Shown here piece by piece: positions 1-8,942 of a DNA stretch of 64,000 nucleotides (the first letter of the stretch is position 1; each line of letters starts with the position of its first letter). Location of the stretch: NCBI GenBank assembly GCA_041391665.1, contig JAWKNO010000002.1:682001-746000 (forward strand). The letters are read 5' to 3'. The notes under the pieces are model-generated. The model searched no databases, was not told the origin of the DNA, and saw only the letters and a program-made list of their open reading frames with translations. Both the position numbers and the translations under genes were made by a program. Source of the DNA: Bacteroidia bacterium (GTDB lineage: Bacteria > Bacteroidota > Bacteroidia > J057).

Positions 1-126
1 TTGTGAAAACTGCGCCGTAATTTCTTCAGGCTGAAACTGTATTTGTAATCCCGACTGCGCCCTCAGGGTGGCAATCGAAAAAATCAGGAAAATCAGGAGG
101 TACATCCTCCGCAAATATGCTGTCAT
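1..126 (-). CDS. Secreted protein of unknown function, N-terminal part only (cut by window edge)
   Basis: Reading the reverse strand from an ATG at 126, an open frame of 42 codons runs off the left edge. It begins with a short charged stretch (MTAYLRRMY), then a hydrophobic core (LLIFLIFSIATL) and a plausible signal peptidase I site after RAQ, so the mature protein would start SGLQIQF. Only 4 bases separate it from the stop of the large lipoprotein gene upstream, so the two are very probably co-transcribed. Too little is present to name a family. In Bacteroidota a secreted beta-rich or outer-membrane protein often follows such a lipoprotein, but that is context only. Confidence 0.7.
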   Translation of the reverse strand, partial: MTAYLRRMYLLIFLIFSIATLRAQSGLQIQFQPEEITAQFSQ

Positions 127-130
127 ACAA

Positions 131-2233
131 TTAGTTTCTGAGTCGGTAGGTAAATTGTCCGACGAGTTTGGCGTTGATCCGGTAGTCGGCGTAAAGTTTT
201 ACGGGGGTGCCCGAAGGCGCTGTGCGCATGCTATAGTGAAGCGCCAGATATTTTCCTTCCTGAATAATGGATTCGAGTTCAGCCAGGGTAAAACTCTTTT
301 CAAGCGTAGTTTTTCCGGGTGTAGTGACATACCCGCTGCCATCTACCGTTCCCGGAGACAGGATCTGATTTTCTGTGAGCGTGGAGAGCAGCCGGTAGTT
401 TTCGTCAAACACCTGCGCTGTTACCGTTGCCTCCAGCGGAAATTCATTTTCCAGCAGAATGCGCAACGTGCCGCCTTCGATTTCTGCGAGATCGATATTG
501 CCGAAGTCGAGGTCTGTCGTATCATTCAGCACCAGATCTTCGAGAATCCCTGCCAGCGGCAACTGGAAATCTACATAAGCGGCAAGCTGGCTTTTGTCAG
601 AAGCGAAGTTGTCGTGCAGTGCCGGATTGCCATTGTGGTTGGTGGTAACTTTCAGGTCGTAGGCGAGTTCATCTGCCAGCAGGTTGATAAACGTGGTAAT
701 ATTGCTGTTGTCAGGGGTAAACCGCACAGTTGTCAGCACGATTCCCGCAGTATCGGGTAGTTCTGCCCCGGCAATATTTAATGGCCCTGTAACCAGCGGC
801 GTTCCGGAAAGCGGGGTCTCCACACCGGTTTTTTTATTGACGGCGGTGAATGTATTGATTTCAACCTGCGCATCAACTCCTACCGAACTGGCAAATGTAA
901 TGGTGGCGCTCGGTTCGGTGAATTTTAATTTTTTTACATCGAGGTCATTAAATACATCTACCGACTGCGAGCCGCTAAACCGAAAGACTTCCTGTCCGAT
1001 ATATCCTTCAACATAAGTAGGTTCGATTTCCACGAGGCCAAATTCTACCTGAATGCTGTCGGTTTGGTCGAGGGTCACGATTTTGCCCGACTCCAGGAGT
1101 TCGACGAGGATTTTTTCTTCGAATGTGTTGTAGGTGGTTCCTCCGGCAGTCAGGTCGATGGTAAACCCGCCGAGTTCCCGCTCGACAATTTGTGTTGTAA
1201 CCCCACCCGGCGGCGCCGGATTAAGTTTGATGTCCACTGATGGAACCTGTCCCAGACTGTTGACTGCGGCGGGAAGAATATACTGAAACCGGATGGTGTC
1301 CTCGACCGTGCTGATCGTGGAGGCGCGTATTTTACCCGATTTTACAACGATTTTGGTGAGCTCTATATCGGCAAAATCTCCGCCGAAGCGGTAGGTGGTA
1401 TTTCTGACACTGTCGATGATGGTTTGTGCCGGGAAAACGGCCGTGGCTGTTTTGGCTTTCAGGTTTTGCGCTACCAGGGTGATTCGGATAAAATCATTGG
1501 TGTCGATCGGAACAAAAAAGCCAGTTTCCACATCCAGATTTGCCAGTTGGCCTTCGAGCGCACTTTCTACCTGTTTTCCTGCCAGGTCATAGGTTTCCGT
1601 TACGGTAGAGTTTTTATAGATAATGCCGAAGGTATCTGCGACCAGCGACGGGCCGGGCAGGTTTTTATTTTTTACATCCAGAATGACATTGGTGATATTC
1701 AGCGGAAACTCATTGGTGATGCTGAGTACGAGCTCGCCTTCCTGGAGTTCTGCATATTGAAAAAAAGTGCTGGCATCGATTTCGATCAGGCCGCTGCTGA
1801 GTCCGGGAGTACCGGGGACAATAGGCACGGTATTGCCGTGGTTTTGGAGCAGGAGGTTGCCCGTAGTTGCGTCGCCGTTGGCGATAAGCTGCCGGGCCAG
1901 ATCGGCCAGTGTCAGGGTCTGACTGATGGTGTCAGACGCGAGGGTCAGGGTGTCGAGTTTGACTCCGAGTACTACCGTCGTGTCGGGAAATTCGACAAAG
2001 TCTTTGAGTGCGGCGCTGGCCACTGTATCCCTTACAACGATCGAGATCAGGTTGTCAGGCCCCACACTTAACAAAGTAGTGTCCTGAACCAGATCCGTAA
2101 TGCCTGTGGATGCATGGGCAATCGGCGTAAGAAAATCCGCATCCCATTCAAGGCCTTCGGTGGGGTTCAACCGGCAGGCAGAAAGGGTAAAGGTTGTGAG
2201 GATAATCAAAAAAAGATAGTGTACAATTTTCAC
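131..2233 (-). CDS. Large surface lipoprotein, unknown function
   Basis: A 700-residue protein with a lipoprotein signal: MKIVHYLFLIILTTFTLSAC, where Cys20 in the LSAC lipobox is the predicted lipidation site. The rest is rich in Thr, Val, Leu, Asp and Asn with alternating hydrophobic residues and almost no Cys, the composition of repeated beta-sandwich domains. No catalytic motif was recognised. The start codon is GTG (2231-2233); no in-frame ATG lies at the right distance from the signal sequence. It is followed after 4 bases by another secreted protein gene, suggesting a two-gene envelope unit. The lipoprotein assignment is firm; the role is unknown. Confidence 0.8.
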   Translation of the reverse strand: MKIVHYLFLIILTTFTLSACRLNPTEGLEWDADFLTPIAHASTGITDLVQDTTLLSVGPDNLISIVVRDTVASAALKDFVEFPDTTVVLGVKLDTLTLASDTISQTLTLADLARQLIANGDATTGNLLLQNHGNTVPIVPGTPGLSSGLIEIDASTFFQYAELQEGELVLSITNEFPLNITNVILDVKNKNLPGPSLVADTFGIIYKNSTVTETYDLAGKQVESALEGQLANLDVETGFFVPIDTNDFIRITLVAQNLKAKTATAVFPAQTIIDSVRNTTYRFGGDFADIELTKIVVKSGKIRASTISTVEDTIRFQYILPAAVNSLGQVPSVDIKLNPAPPGGVTTQIVERELGGFTIDLTAGGTTYNTFEEKILVELLESGKIVTLDQTDSIQVEFGLVEIEPTYVEGYIGQEVFRFSGSQSVDVFNDLDVKKLKFTEPSATITFASSVGVDAQVEINTFTAVNKKTGVETPLSGTPLVTGPLNIAGAELPDTAGIVLTTVRFTPDNSNITTFINLLADELAYDLKVTTNHNGNPALHDNFASDKSQLAAYVDFQLPLAGILEDLVLNDTTDLDFGNIDLAEIEGGTLRILLENEFPLEATVTAQVFDENYRLLSTLTENQILSPGTVDGSGYVTTPGKTTLEKSFTLAELESIIQEGKYLALHYSMRTAPSGTPVKLYADYRINAKLVGQFTYRLRN

Positions 2234-2295
2234 AGATTTTTCTCTTTACAACGTTGAGGCATTCGAAAAATTAGATCAGGCGCTAAACTAACTGC

Positions 2296-4650
2296 TCATT
2301 TTCCCGGCTGGCAAATAAGATAATTGTTGTACATCATACAACTATCACCGGCAAAATACCCTTTCACCCGTGTTGTTGCGGGGCAAATAAGGATATTGTC
2401 AAACCATCGGTTTTCGGACCTCGTGTCTATCAGGACGCGGTTTTTAGGTTCCAGTACCGTAAAGGGAACAGAAACCCTGGCCATTTTTTCCATCACATCC
2501 CGGGTATCTACAATGGGGATTTTCTGCCAGTCCACCATTCGTTCGCCTTTATACTGCTTCACGTTGATATGGGAAAGATAGTTGGATCCGATGTCGAGAT
2601 TTGTCCAGAATGAAAGTTCGAGCGGAAAATTATTTTCTGTCACAGACAATACGCCGTCGTATAGGGTTGTAAATTTTTGATTACTGTTTAGCACCAATTT
2701 TCCCGGCAATCCCCCATCGTCGCCAAAGTTATTCCAGTAAAGCGGGGGCGAAGCTGACGGGGGCGAATAGGATAATTCTCCTGCAGAAGCCCATAAGCTG
2801 TCATTTTCATTATTAACCGCAGTTGTAAAACCTATCCGATCGTAAGAGAGATCCGGTAAGCCGAGGCTATAAAATTGTGTTTCGCCAAAATTGCCGATTG
2901 GCCGGGCCCGGTCAAGTATAAATTGTTCGCCAGGCGAAAGGTTTCCTCCCGGATATATCACCAGAAACGGGCGCGGGTCGTCAATTTTGCCGGGAAGTTC
3001 TTTGGGTATAAGCGGATGGCTGACGAGGTTGACCGCTTCGAGGGAATAAGAAAGCGGGGTGCGGGCAGCGGTAAAATTGACCATCGGCAGGCCCGTATGG
3101 CGCGATACGGCAAAAGCCAAACGGTTGGCCATCCAGTCAGAGATTTGAAGCTTTTCCGAGCCGATATGGAAGAAAGGAAGCGCAATGATCGCCTGGAAGT
3201 CAGCAGCATTTTTACCCGCTTCAGAAAGTATATGCGAGAAGTCTGCCTGTCTTTCGGGGAAATGGGAGATATGATTGGCGAGAATGATTTTTCGTTCGTT
3301 TTTTGCGAGAATAACCGCCTCAGCTACCCACGAAAAAACGCTCAGAAACAGTAGCATCGTTGCCAGTACAGTTTTGTGTTGGATGCGAAGAGCTCTGTAA
3401 AAAGCGTAAATATAAAAGGCCGAAAAAACCATAAACACATGGTAAAATACCCATGCCAGCCTGCCCATCGAGCGAAACTGCCGGATAAACGGAACCAGAT
3501 CGAGCAAATCGGGGAAAAGTTGAAACGGATAGGCAAAAGCGGGAATCAGTAGTAAGGCTCCTGCCCAGAGAGAAATGCGCAGGGTATCGGGTAAAACGGG
3601 GCGCAAAATTCGGTTTCGTTTTTTCTTTCGCCAGAGGATGAATATTCGCCCTGTTACTGAAAGCAAAACCAGTAAGCCCACAAAACCGACATAGGCATAT
3701 CCTTCACTGTCCAGTCTGCGGACAGGAATCAAAAGCCTCCACATATCAAATAAAGGCGGTTGAGAGGGGAGGAAAACCGATTCAAACCCCGCCATATAAT
3801 TGAGGAAACCATAGGGATAACTGACGAATTGGGCATCCTGCGGAGTCGTAACCATTTCCCATATTTTCAGAATGATACCGGGTAATAAAGCGGTGCCCAC
3901 TCCTGCCAGATAAAACTGTACATTTTTTCGGCGTAGGGGTTTGTTTTGGAGAAAATGTACCAACAGATAACTCACCATAAAAGCCCCTCCCAGCAGAAAG
4001 TAATAGGGATGGGTAAAAGAAAACAGCGAGGTAAGACCCGCGTAAACCAACAGCCATTTTCCCGTCTGGCGATTTTCCCCCACCCGCAATAAAACCAGCC
4101 AGATCATCGGCACAAAAAAACTGTAAGCCAACGGAAAATGTCCCGTAAGCCGCCGGATCTGCGGAGCCATAAATGTGATGATCAGCGCAAAAATAATAGC
4201 AGGCGCCGCCGGGATCAGGCTTTTTTGAAACAGACGGAAATTGAAAAATGCCGCCGGGAAGAAGGCCAGGATCATGAGCGTATTGATAAAACCGACGGTA
4301 TAGGGTTCGATATTGATAAACGACTGGAAAACCTTCATGATCCCCGTCACGAGCGGATTCATATCCATATATACCTGCGGCACACCATGCGGATACATGA
4401 CCCCTCTGAATGTGCCAAAATGTCCGTACAAAAGCTCATAACTGGTTGCATAATAGGCCCTTAGTCCGTCGCCTGCTCCACTGAAAATATATTGATTGGG
4501 GTGAAAAAAAGCATCACCAAACCAGGTGATTACTCCCGCGAGTGTGAGGAGTAGTAAGAGGGGAACAGGATATTTTCGGGTAAAAAATACTCCGAAATTT
4601 GTTACACCTGAAGTTTGGTGATCGGTAAACAATATCTTATTTTTAAACAA
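2296..4650 (-). CDS. Polytopic membrane protein, possible GT-C type glycosyltransferase
   Basis: A 784-residue protein. After about 25 residues comes a first membrane segment (VPLLLLLTLAGVITWFGDAFF) and then roughly ten more up to about residue 445, followed by a soluble C-terminal region of about 330 residues ending in a beta-rich part with paired cysteines. Early loops contain acidic and aromatic clusters (GAGDGLRAYYATSYELLYG, then MYPHG), an arrangement found in lipid-linked-sugar-dependent GT-C glycosyltransferases and YfhO-like proteins, but no diagnostic motif is certain. It would sit in the inner membrane with the tail outside the cytoplasm. It precedes the lipoprotein gene by 62 bases on the same strand. 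The GT-C idea is inference. Confidence 0.65.
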   Translation of the reverse strand: MFKNKILFTDHQTSGVTNFGVFFTRKYPVPLLLLLTLAGVITWFGDAFFHPNQYIFSGAGDGLRAYYATSYELLYGHFGTFRGVMYPHGVPQVYMDMNPLVTGIMKVFQSFINIEPYTVGFINTLMILAFFPAAFFNFRLFQKSLIPAAPAIIFALIITFMAPQIRRLTGHFPLAYSFFVPMIWLVLLRVGENRQTGKWLLVYAGLTSLFSFTHPYYFLLGGAFMVSYLLVHFLQNKPLRRKNVQFYLAGVGTALLPGIILKIWEMVTTPQDAQFVSYPYGFLNYMAGFESVFLPSQPPLFDMWRLLIPVRRLDSEGYAYVGFVGLLVLLSVTGRIFILWRKKKRNRILRPVLPDTLRISLWAGALLLIPAFAYPFQLFPDLLDLVPFIRQFRSMGRLAWVFYHVFMVFSAFYIYAFYRALRIQHKTVLATMLLFLSVFSWVAEAVILAKNERKIILANHISHFPERQADFSHILSEAGKNAADFQAIIALPFFHIGSEKLQISDWMANRLAFAVSRHTGLPMVNFTAARTPLSYSLEAVNLVSHPLIPKELPGKIDDPRPFLVIYPGGNLSPGEQFILDRARPIGNFGETQFYSLGLPDLSYDRIGFTTAVNNENDSLWASAGELSYSPPSASPPLYWNNFGDDGGLPGKLVLNSNQKFTTLYDGVLSVTENNFPLELSFWTNLDIGSNYLSHINVKQYKGERMVDWQKIPIVDTRDVMEKMARVSVPFTVLEPKNRVLIDTRSENRWFDNILICPATTRVKGYFAGDSCMMYNNYLICQPGK

Positions 4651-4775
4651 TCTTGACTTTCTGATGTTATTTTTAATTAAATATTTTCAGCGAAAGAAGA
4701 TATTCTAGTATTTCCTTGCTCCCAGAATGCTTACTTCTATCTCATTTACTAAGTTTTATTCAAAATCTAACCATT

Positions 4776-6011
4776 ATGAAACGAATTCCCTTGCAAAAAT
4801 TCTCATGGGTAATATTTTTATTGCCGTTCTTGTCTATGCTGTCATTAAAGGCTGAAAATAAAGAATATCTGCAAAAAACAACACTTCAGCCGACAATTCT
4901 TAGTATCACCGAAGTTGCCTCTAATGAGGTCGCGACAGTACATGAAATTCAACTGAGTACTGGAAAAAGTGTATTTCAGGTAACTTCAGGCTTCATGAGA
5001 AACCGTATTCCACTAATGGTAGGTACATATGCATGTGTGGCAACTTTAAAATTGCCACGTTTAGTTTGTAGTGGTTTGGTAAGGATGTGTGTAGGTTTCA
5101 TAAATAATCGATCAAGTATAAACTCTTATACAAATCGCATAAACAAATTGGATATGGCGAGTACATCCTTTCAGTCTCTTTGGGCTTTAAAAAGTCTGGG
5201 GAGTATCATGCAAGCGGAGATCGTTTATGAATTGAGAGAGGAGGCAGAAGAAGCAATAGGCGTTATGGCCAGTATGGCTAAAGAAAAATTTTTCCCCTGG
5301 GAAAAATCTGAGTTCCAGATTGTACCTTTTACAAACTGGGCTTCACCGATTTCCCCCAACCGACCTGCCGATACCGCTGATAAGCAAAAAACTACCCCTT
5401 CATTGTGGAATAATAGTGGAGGTAATTTGGAGCTAATTTGTGATGTATTGGTCACCTGGCCGTTATCAATAGCTCCTGTAGCGCAATCTATGTATCAGGT
5501 TTTTCGGGAATTATATGCGAGAACAAAAGGTTTATTTACTTCCAAAATAATTAGTTCCCCCAAACCCACTTCAATCCCAGGCACAAAAATCAGCGGCATT
5601 CTTGAAAACTACAAAGAAATTGCCGGCGCGAGTCATGCATCCAATGTGTATCCACGGTCTGCTATCGATCATGTTCTGGAAAGCACATTGCGCACCTTTT
5701 ATCGGGTCTCGGAGAACGAAGTGATTGCCGGCGCTCTCAACAATGTTTCCTGGTATTCGGCGTTTAAAAAATTTGATTATGGATTTGTATTTACCGAACG
5801 AGGGGTAATTATCCGCCAGGGGAATCCTGACTATTGGCTTAACCCCGACCTTAAATATATTTCATGGAGTGAAATCAAATCGTATGGCACATTGTCCTGG
5901 ACGGATACCTCTGTGTTGATTGGTGATCTGAAAATTAATGTTAAGGCAACCGGACTGCAACCAGCGGAGGTGTCTAAGATTCTCCATGATATTGCCATGT
6001 ATGATATGTAA
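4776..6011 (+). CDS. Secreted hypothetical protein with C-terminal PH-like region
   Basis: The frame is open from 4716, but the ATG at 4776 is preferred because it begins a good signal peptide (MKRIPLQKFSWVIFLLPFLS...SLKA, cleavage before ENKEY); the upstream residues show nothing signal-like. The protein is 411 residues. The middle is helical and Ser/Ala-rich. The last 90 residues (FGFVFTE-like strand, RGVIIRQG, then ISWSEIKSYG and a final helix TGLQPAEVSKILHDIA) look like a small PH/GRAM-type fold as in bacterial PH-domain proteins. No enzyme motif was found. Upstream sequence is AT-rich. It converges on the rhamnosidase gene with a 9-base gap. Function unknown. Confidence 0.6.
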   Translation: MKRIPLQKFSWVIFLLPFLSMLSLKAENKEYLQKTTLQPTILSITEVASNEVATVHEIQLSTGKSVFQVTSGFMRNRIPLMVGTYACVATLKLPRLVCSGLVRMCVGFINNRSSINSYTNRINKLDMASTSFQSLWALKSLGSIMQAEIVYELREEAEEAIGVMASMAKEKFFPWEKSEFQIVPFTNWASPISPNRPADTADKQKTTPSLWNNSGGNLELICDVLVTWPLSIAPVAQSMYQVFRELYARTKGLFTSKIISSPKPTSIPGTKISGILENYKEIAGASHASNVYPRSAIDHVLESTLRTFYRVSENEVIAGALNNVSWYSAFKKFDYGFVFTERGVIIRQGNPDYWLNPDLKYISWSEIKSYGTLSWTDTSVLIGDLKINVKATGLQPAEVSKILHDIAMYDM

Positions 6012-6020
6012 AATAGCGGG

Positions 6021-8858
6021 TTAGTATTTTTCCCCATTCACCCACAAGGTCTTCTCTGCGAGTCTGCCCCGGGGTTTGACGATACAGGTCACACCCTGGG
6101 GTGCTGTATATTCGAGCCACAAATCAGGCCCTTGTATTCTCCACTCCACATGTATGATTCCTTTGGGGTGGGGCACATCTCCTTCTGCCCATTCTACCGT
6201 TTCTGATTGTGGGGAAATGTGCACGGTCGCATCATCTGTGGCATGGGGATAACCCAGATCTACCCCCAATACCTGCGTGGTCAGATAAAAGGTGGGGGCT
6301 GCACTCCACGCATGACTCAGGGTGCCGATGCCCGTATCGCCAAAATTTTCCCACGCTGTGTCATCATGTTTTAAAACCATCGGCCCCCAGTGTTTGCGCA
6401 TAAACGTTTCTGCGTCTCCGGCCATGCCGGCCTTATAAAGCGCTGCAAACAGGTAAAAAGAGCCATAAGGTGTAGCCAGTCTCTGGCGGTTGACATCTCC
6501 GATGTCTTTGAGCATCTCTGCGATCTGTGGCAGAAACTGCGACTCCCGGGTATGATCGGTCAGGCCAAAAATATACGGCCAGGCGCTGGAAATAGGGTAG
6601 TGGTGGCTGATGGCCGAATCCCCTGTTATCCCGTCGCGGTACATACCTTTATTTTCATCCCAATAGGCTTTTTGAAGGGATTGGGTAAGTTCTGCGGCAA
6701 ATGTCTGATATTTTTTCACATCATCTTTTTTGCCCAGATGACCAGCGATTTCCGACATCAGCAAACAGCAGCGGGCCAGCAATGCGTGATAGGCGGCATT
6801 GTACACCTTGCTTTTTTGTATCTGCGTCCATTCGATAAATACTCTTTCATTTAAAATCAGCCCGTCTTCATTTCTTCGTTTCAGTATTTCATCGAGCAAA
6901 TGGACATAGTTGGGATACAGACTGTCTGCAAAAGTCCATTCTCCCGTACGAACGGCATACCAGCGAAGGGCTTCCAGCGTCAGTAGCGGGTAATCTTCCA
7001 GCAGGCCGATTTCGTCGGGATGGCGTGGCGTGCCCGGATGGAAAAGGTCGGCGTACATGTCCTGAAACAGCACCAGCGAGCGGCGTACCAACCGCAAGTC
7101 CCCACTGCCAGCCAGCGTGATAGCCATCTGAGGCAGCATATCTCCCGCGTACAGCCCTCTTTCGCGAAAAGGCGTATCTGTGTAGGAATCTTCCGCACAT
7201 ACGCGCAGCGTGCGCCAGCCGAGCTGCCAGATGGCCGTCAGCATGGGATCCGAGCAGGCAAATGAACCTGTTTCTTCGAATGGATAAACCTGATTGATGA
7301 CATATACATTTTTGATGACAACCGGGCCTTTGTGATTGCGGATGTTGAGCTGGAGATAACGAAGTCCGTAAGGCCGGAGGGTTTCCAAACGGTTGACGCC
7401 TTCACGGGCAATATGTCGGGCGCCCATGTAGAGCCCCGAACGTTTCATCATCCAGGGTTTTTCGCCCAGGAGGTCTTCGGTAAATCCAAGGTCAAGAATG
7501 GTGCCTTCGGGTGCTTCGTATTCGACGACAATTCTTCCCAGTTTTTTGTACCGGAAATCGTAAACCACTGCCGCATCTTTTCCGGCTTTGAGAGTTATGG
7601 GCTGTACCGGGCCAGGAATTTTTGATTCTGAAAAATACCGCCAGGCCATGTCAAAGGCGGGGTTATGGGCGTCATCGTTGAGATGGTGGGGTTGCCATTG
7701 GGAAGAAAGAACGCCGGGAAGCTGGTTAGGGGGAAAGGGTATGGCTAATTGCTGTATTCTTTCTTCCTCTTCCCGGCGGAACGGACCTGCGGTTTCAAAC
7801 CACAGGGAATCTTCTAACGCTTTATTCAATGATAGAACTAAGCCAGATGAGCGGGGGACAGAGAGAAAAAAGTCCCACGATCCCCAGAAGGATTTTCTTC
7901 GAACAAAAAATTCGTTCCATCCTTCATTCAGTTTTAATACAACTATTTGTTTGTGTGGATTGTTTTCATGCGCATTAATTTGTTTGAGCGGCCCTTCCCC
8001 ATTGAGGAAATGTTCGCCCCACCAGATACCGGCTTCTATGGTTTGTGCTTTGGGCGAATATATCCATGTATGGCCAAACAGCGTTCGGCCAAACCGGAAC
8101 TCCTCGTTGTTTTCATCGGGCACTTTTACCCTAAAAGAGTAAATTTCCTCGTCATTGGTCAGCAGATAGGGGCCCGTTTGCGAGAATGGCGAAAAACGCT
8201 CCTGCGTTAGCGGCGGAATGGTACGGGCAGTAAGTATGCCCCAGGGCAGCGGTTGAGTAAGTTTTTGCGGTTTTTTCCAGTTCCTGGTATTTGCATTAAA
8301 AGTTTCGGCGTCTGCCGGATCTTTTCGGGCGTCATACACTTCGAATGGCCCGAGGGCAAAGGACATTTTATTGGTCTGCGAATCGTAGCCTTCCATGCGG
8401 TGGCAAAGCCAGTTTCCCGGAGTCTGGAGGGAAAGTTTTTTGCCTTTTGCCGGAATGATATCACCCCAGGCGATAAAAGCCGGCGGGTTTCGCTTCAACT
8501 GGTAGGAGTCCGTACCATTTGAAAAGACCTTTACGATCAAAACATTTTTTCCCGGTTGAAGAAAGGGCAGCAGGTCGTAGGTATCAAATTGAGGATGATC
8601 GGCATAAAACCGGGAAGGGCCAAAATTGACGAAGGTGCCATTGACCATCAGATGATAGCGGGAATCCGCGAAGAGGTGAATTACCGCACTTTGTGGGAGT
8701 TTGTCGAGATCTGTTTCGTAGCGAAACCAGGCAGCCTGGAAGCGGCCTTCGCCGCTGGCGTCCACCCAGACGAAGTCTGCGGGGGCAGAAGCCGGTTGTG
8801 AAAAAACCACACAGGGCGAAAACAAGAGGGAGATCAGAAGTAGTAGCCGTCCAGTCAT
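6021..8858 (-). CDS. Secreted alpha-L-rhamnosidase-like glycoside hydrolase (GH78 type)
   Basis: A 945-residue protein with a signal peptide (MTGRLLLLISLLFSPCVVFSQ). The N-terminal half holds beta-sandwich domains including a sugar-binding-like stretch (YHLMVNGTFVNFGPSRFYAD), as in GH78 enzymes. At about residues 550-570 comes the (alpha/alpha)6-barrel signature DTPFRERGLYAGD, equivalent to the D-P-x-R-x-E-R...GD motif of GH78, and near residue 850 the conserved SHAWSAAPTFYL segment. It ends with the usual C-terminal beta-sandwich. Such enzymes remove terminal L-rhamnose from plant or microbial glycans, here in the periplasm or outside the cell. It is not inside a visible SusCD locus, so the substrate cannot be inferred. 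Confidence 0.88.
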   Translation of the reverse strand: MTGRLLLLISLLFSPCVVFSQPASAPADFVWVDASGEGRFQAAWFRYETDLDKLPQSAVIHLFADSRYHLMVNGTFVNFGPSRFYADHPQFDTYDLLPFLQPGKNVLIVKVFSNGTDSYQLKRNPPAFIAWGDIIPAKGKKLSLQTPGNWLCHRMEGYDSQTNKMSFALGPFEVYDARKDPADAETFNANTRNWKKPQKLTQPLPWGILTARTIPPLTQERFSPFSQTGPYLLTNDEEIYSFRVKVPDENNEEFRFGRTLFGHTWIYSPKAQTIEAGIWWGEHFLNGEGPLKQINAHENNPHKQIVVLKLNEGWNEFFVRRKSFWGSWDFFLSVPRSSGLVLSLNKALEDSLWFETAGPFRREEEERIQQLAIPFPPNQLPGVLSSQWQPHHLNDDAHNPAFDMAWRYFSESKIPGPVQPITLKAGKDAAVVYDFRYKKLGRIVVEYEAPEGTILDLGFTEDLLGEKPWMMKRSGLYMGARHIAREGVNRLETLRPYGLRYLQLNIRNHKGPVVIKNVYVINQVYPFEETGSFACSDPMLTAIWQLGWRTLRVCAEDSYTDTPFRERGLYAGDMLPQMAITLAGSGDLRLVRRSLVLFQDMYADLFHPGTPRHPDEIGLLEDYPLLTLEALRWYAVRTGEWTFADSLYPNYVHLLDEILKRRNEDGLILNERVFIEWTQIQKSKVYNAAYHALLARCCLLMSEIAGHLGKKDDVKKYQTFAAELTQSLQKAYWDENKGMYRDGITGDSAISHHYPISSAWPYIFGLTDHTRESQFLPQIAEMLKDIGDVNRQRLATPYGSFYLFAALYKAGMAGDAETFMRKHWGPMVLKHDDTAWENFGDTGIGTLSHAWSAAPTFYLTTQVLGVDLGYPHATDDATVHISPQSETVEWAEGDVPHPKGIIHVEWRIQGPDLWLEYTAPQGVTCIVKPRGRLAEKTLWVNGEKY

Positions 8859-8942
8859 CAGAATGAATTTGGACAGAAGATAGTTTCCCGCCCCTTAGAA
8901 TTTGTTCTGGACTGTGCTGGTTGAAAATTCCTTTTGATGAAT

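Noticed and set aside
68..760. 230-codon forward frame opposite the lipoprotein gene
   Set aside because: Shadow of the 131-2233 gene, which has a lipobox and protein-like composition; the forward frame has neither.
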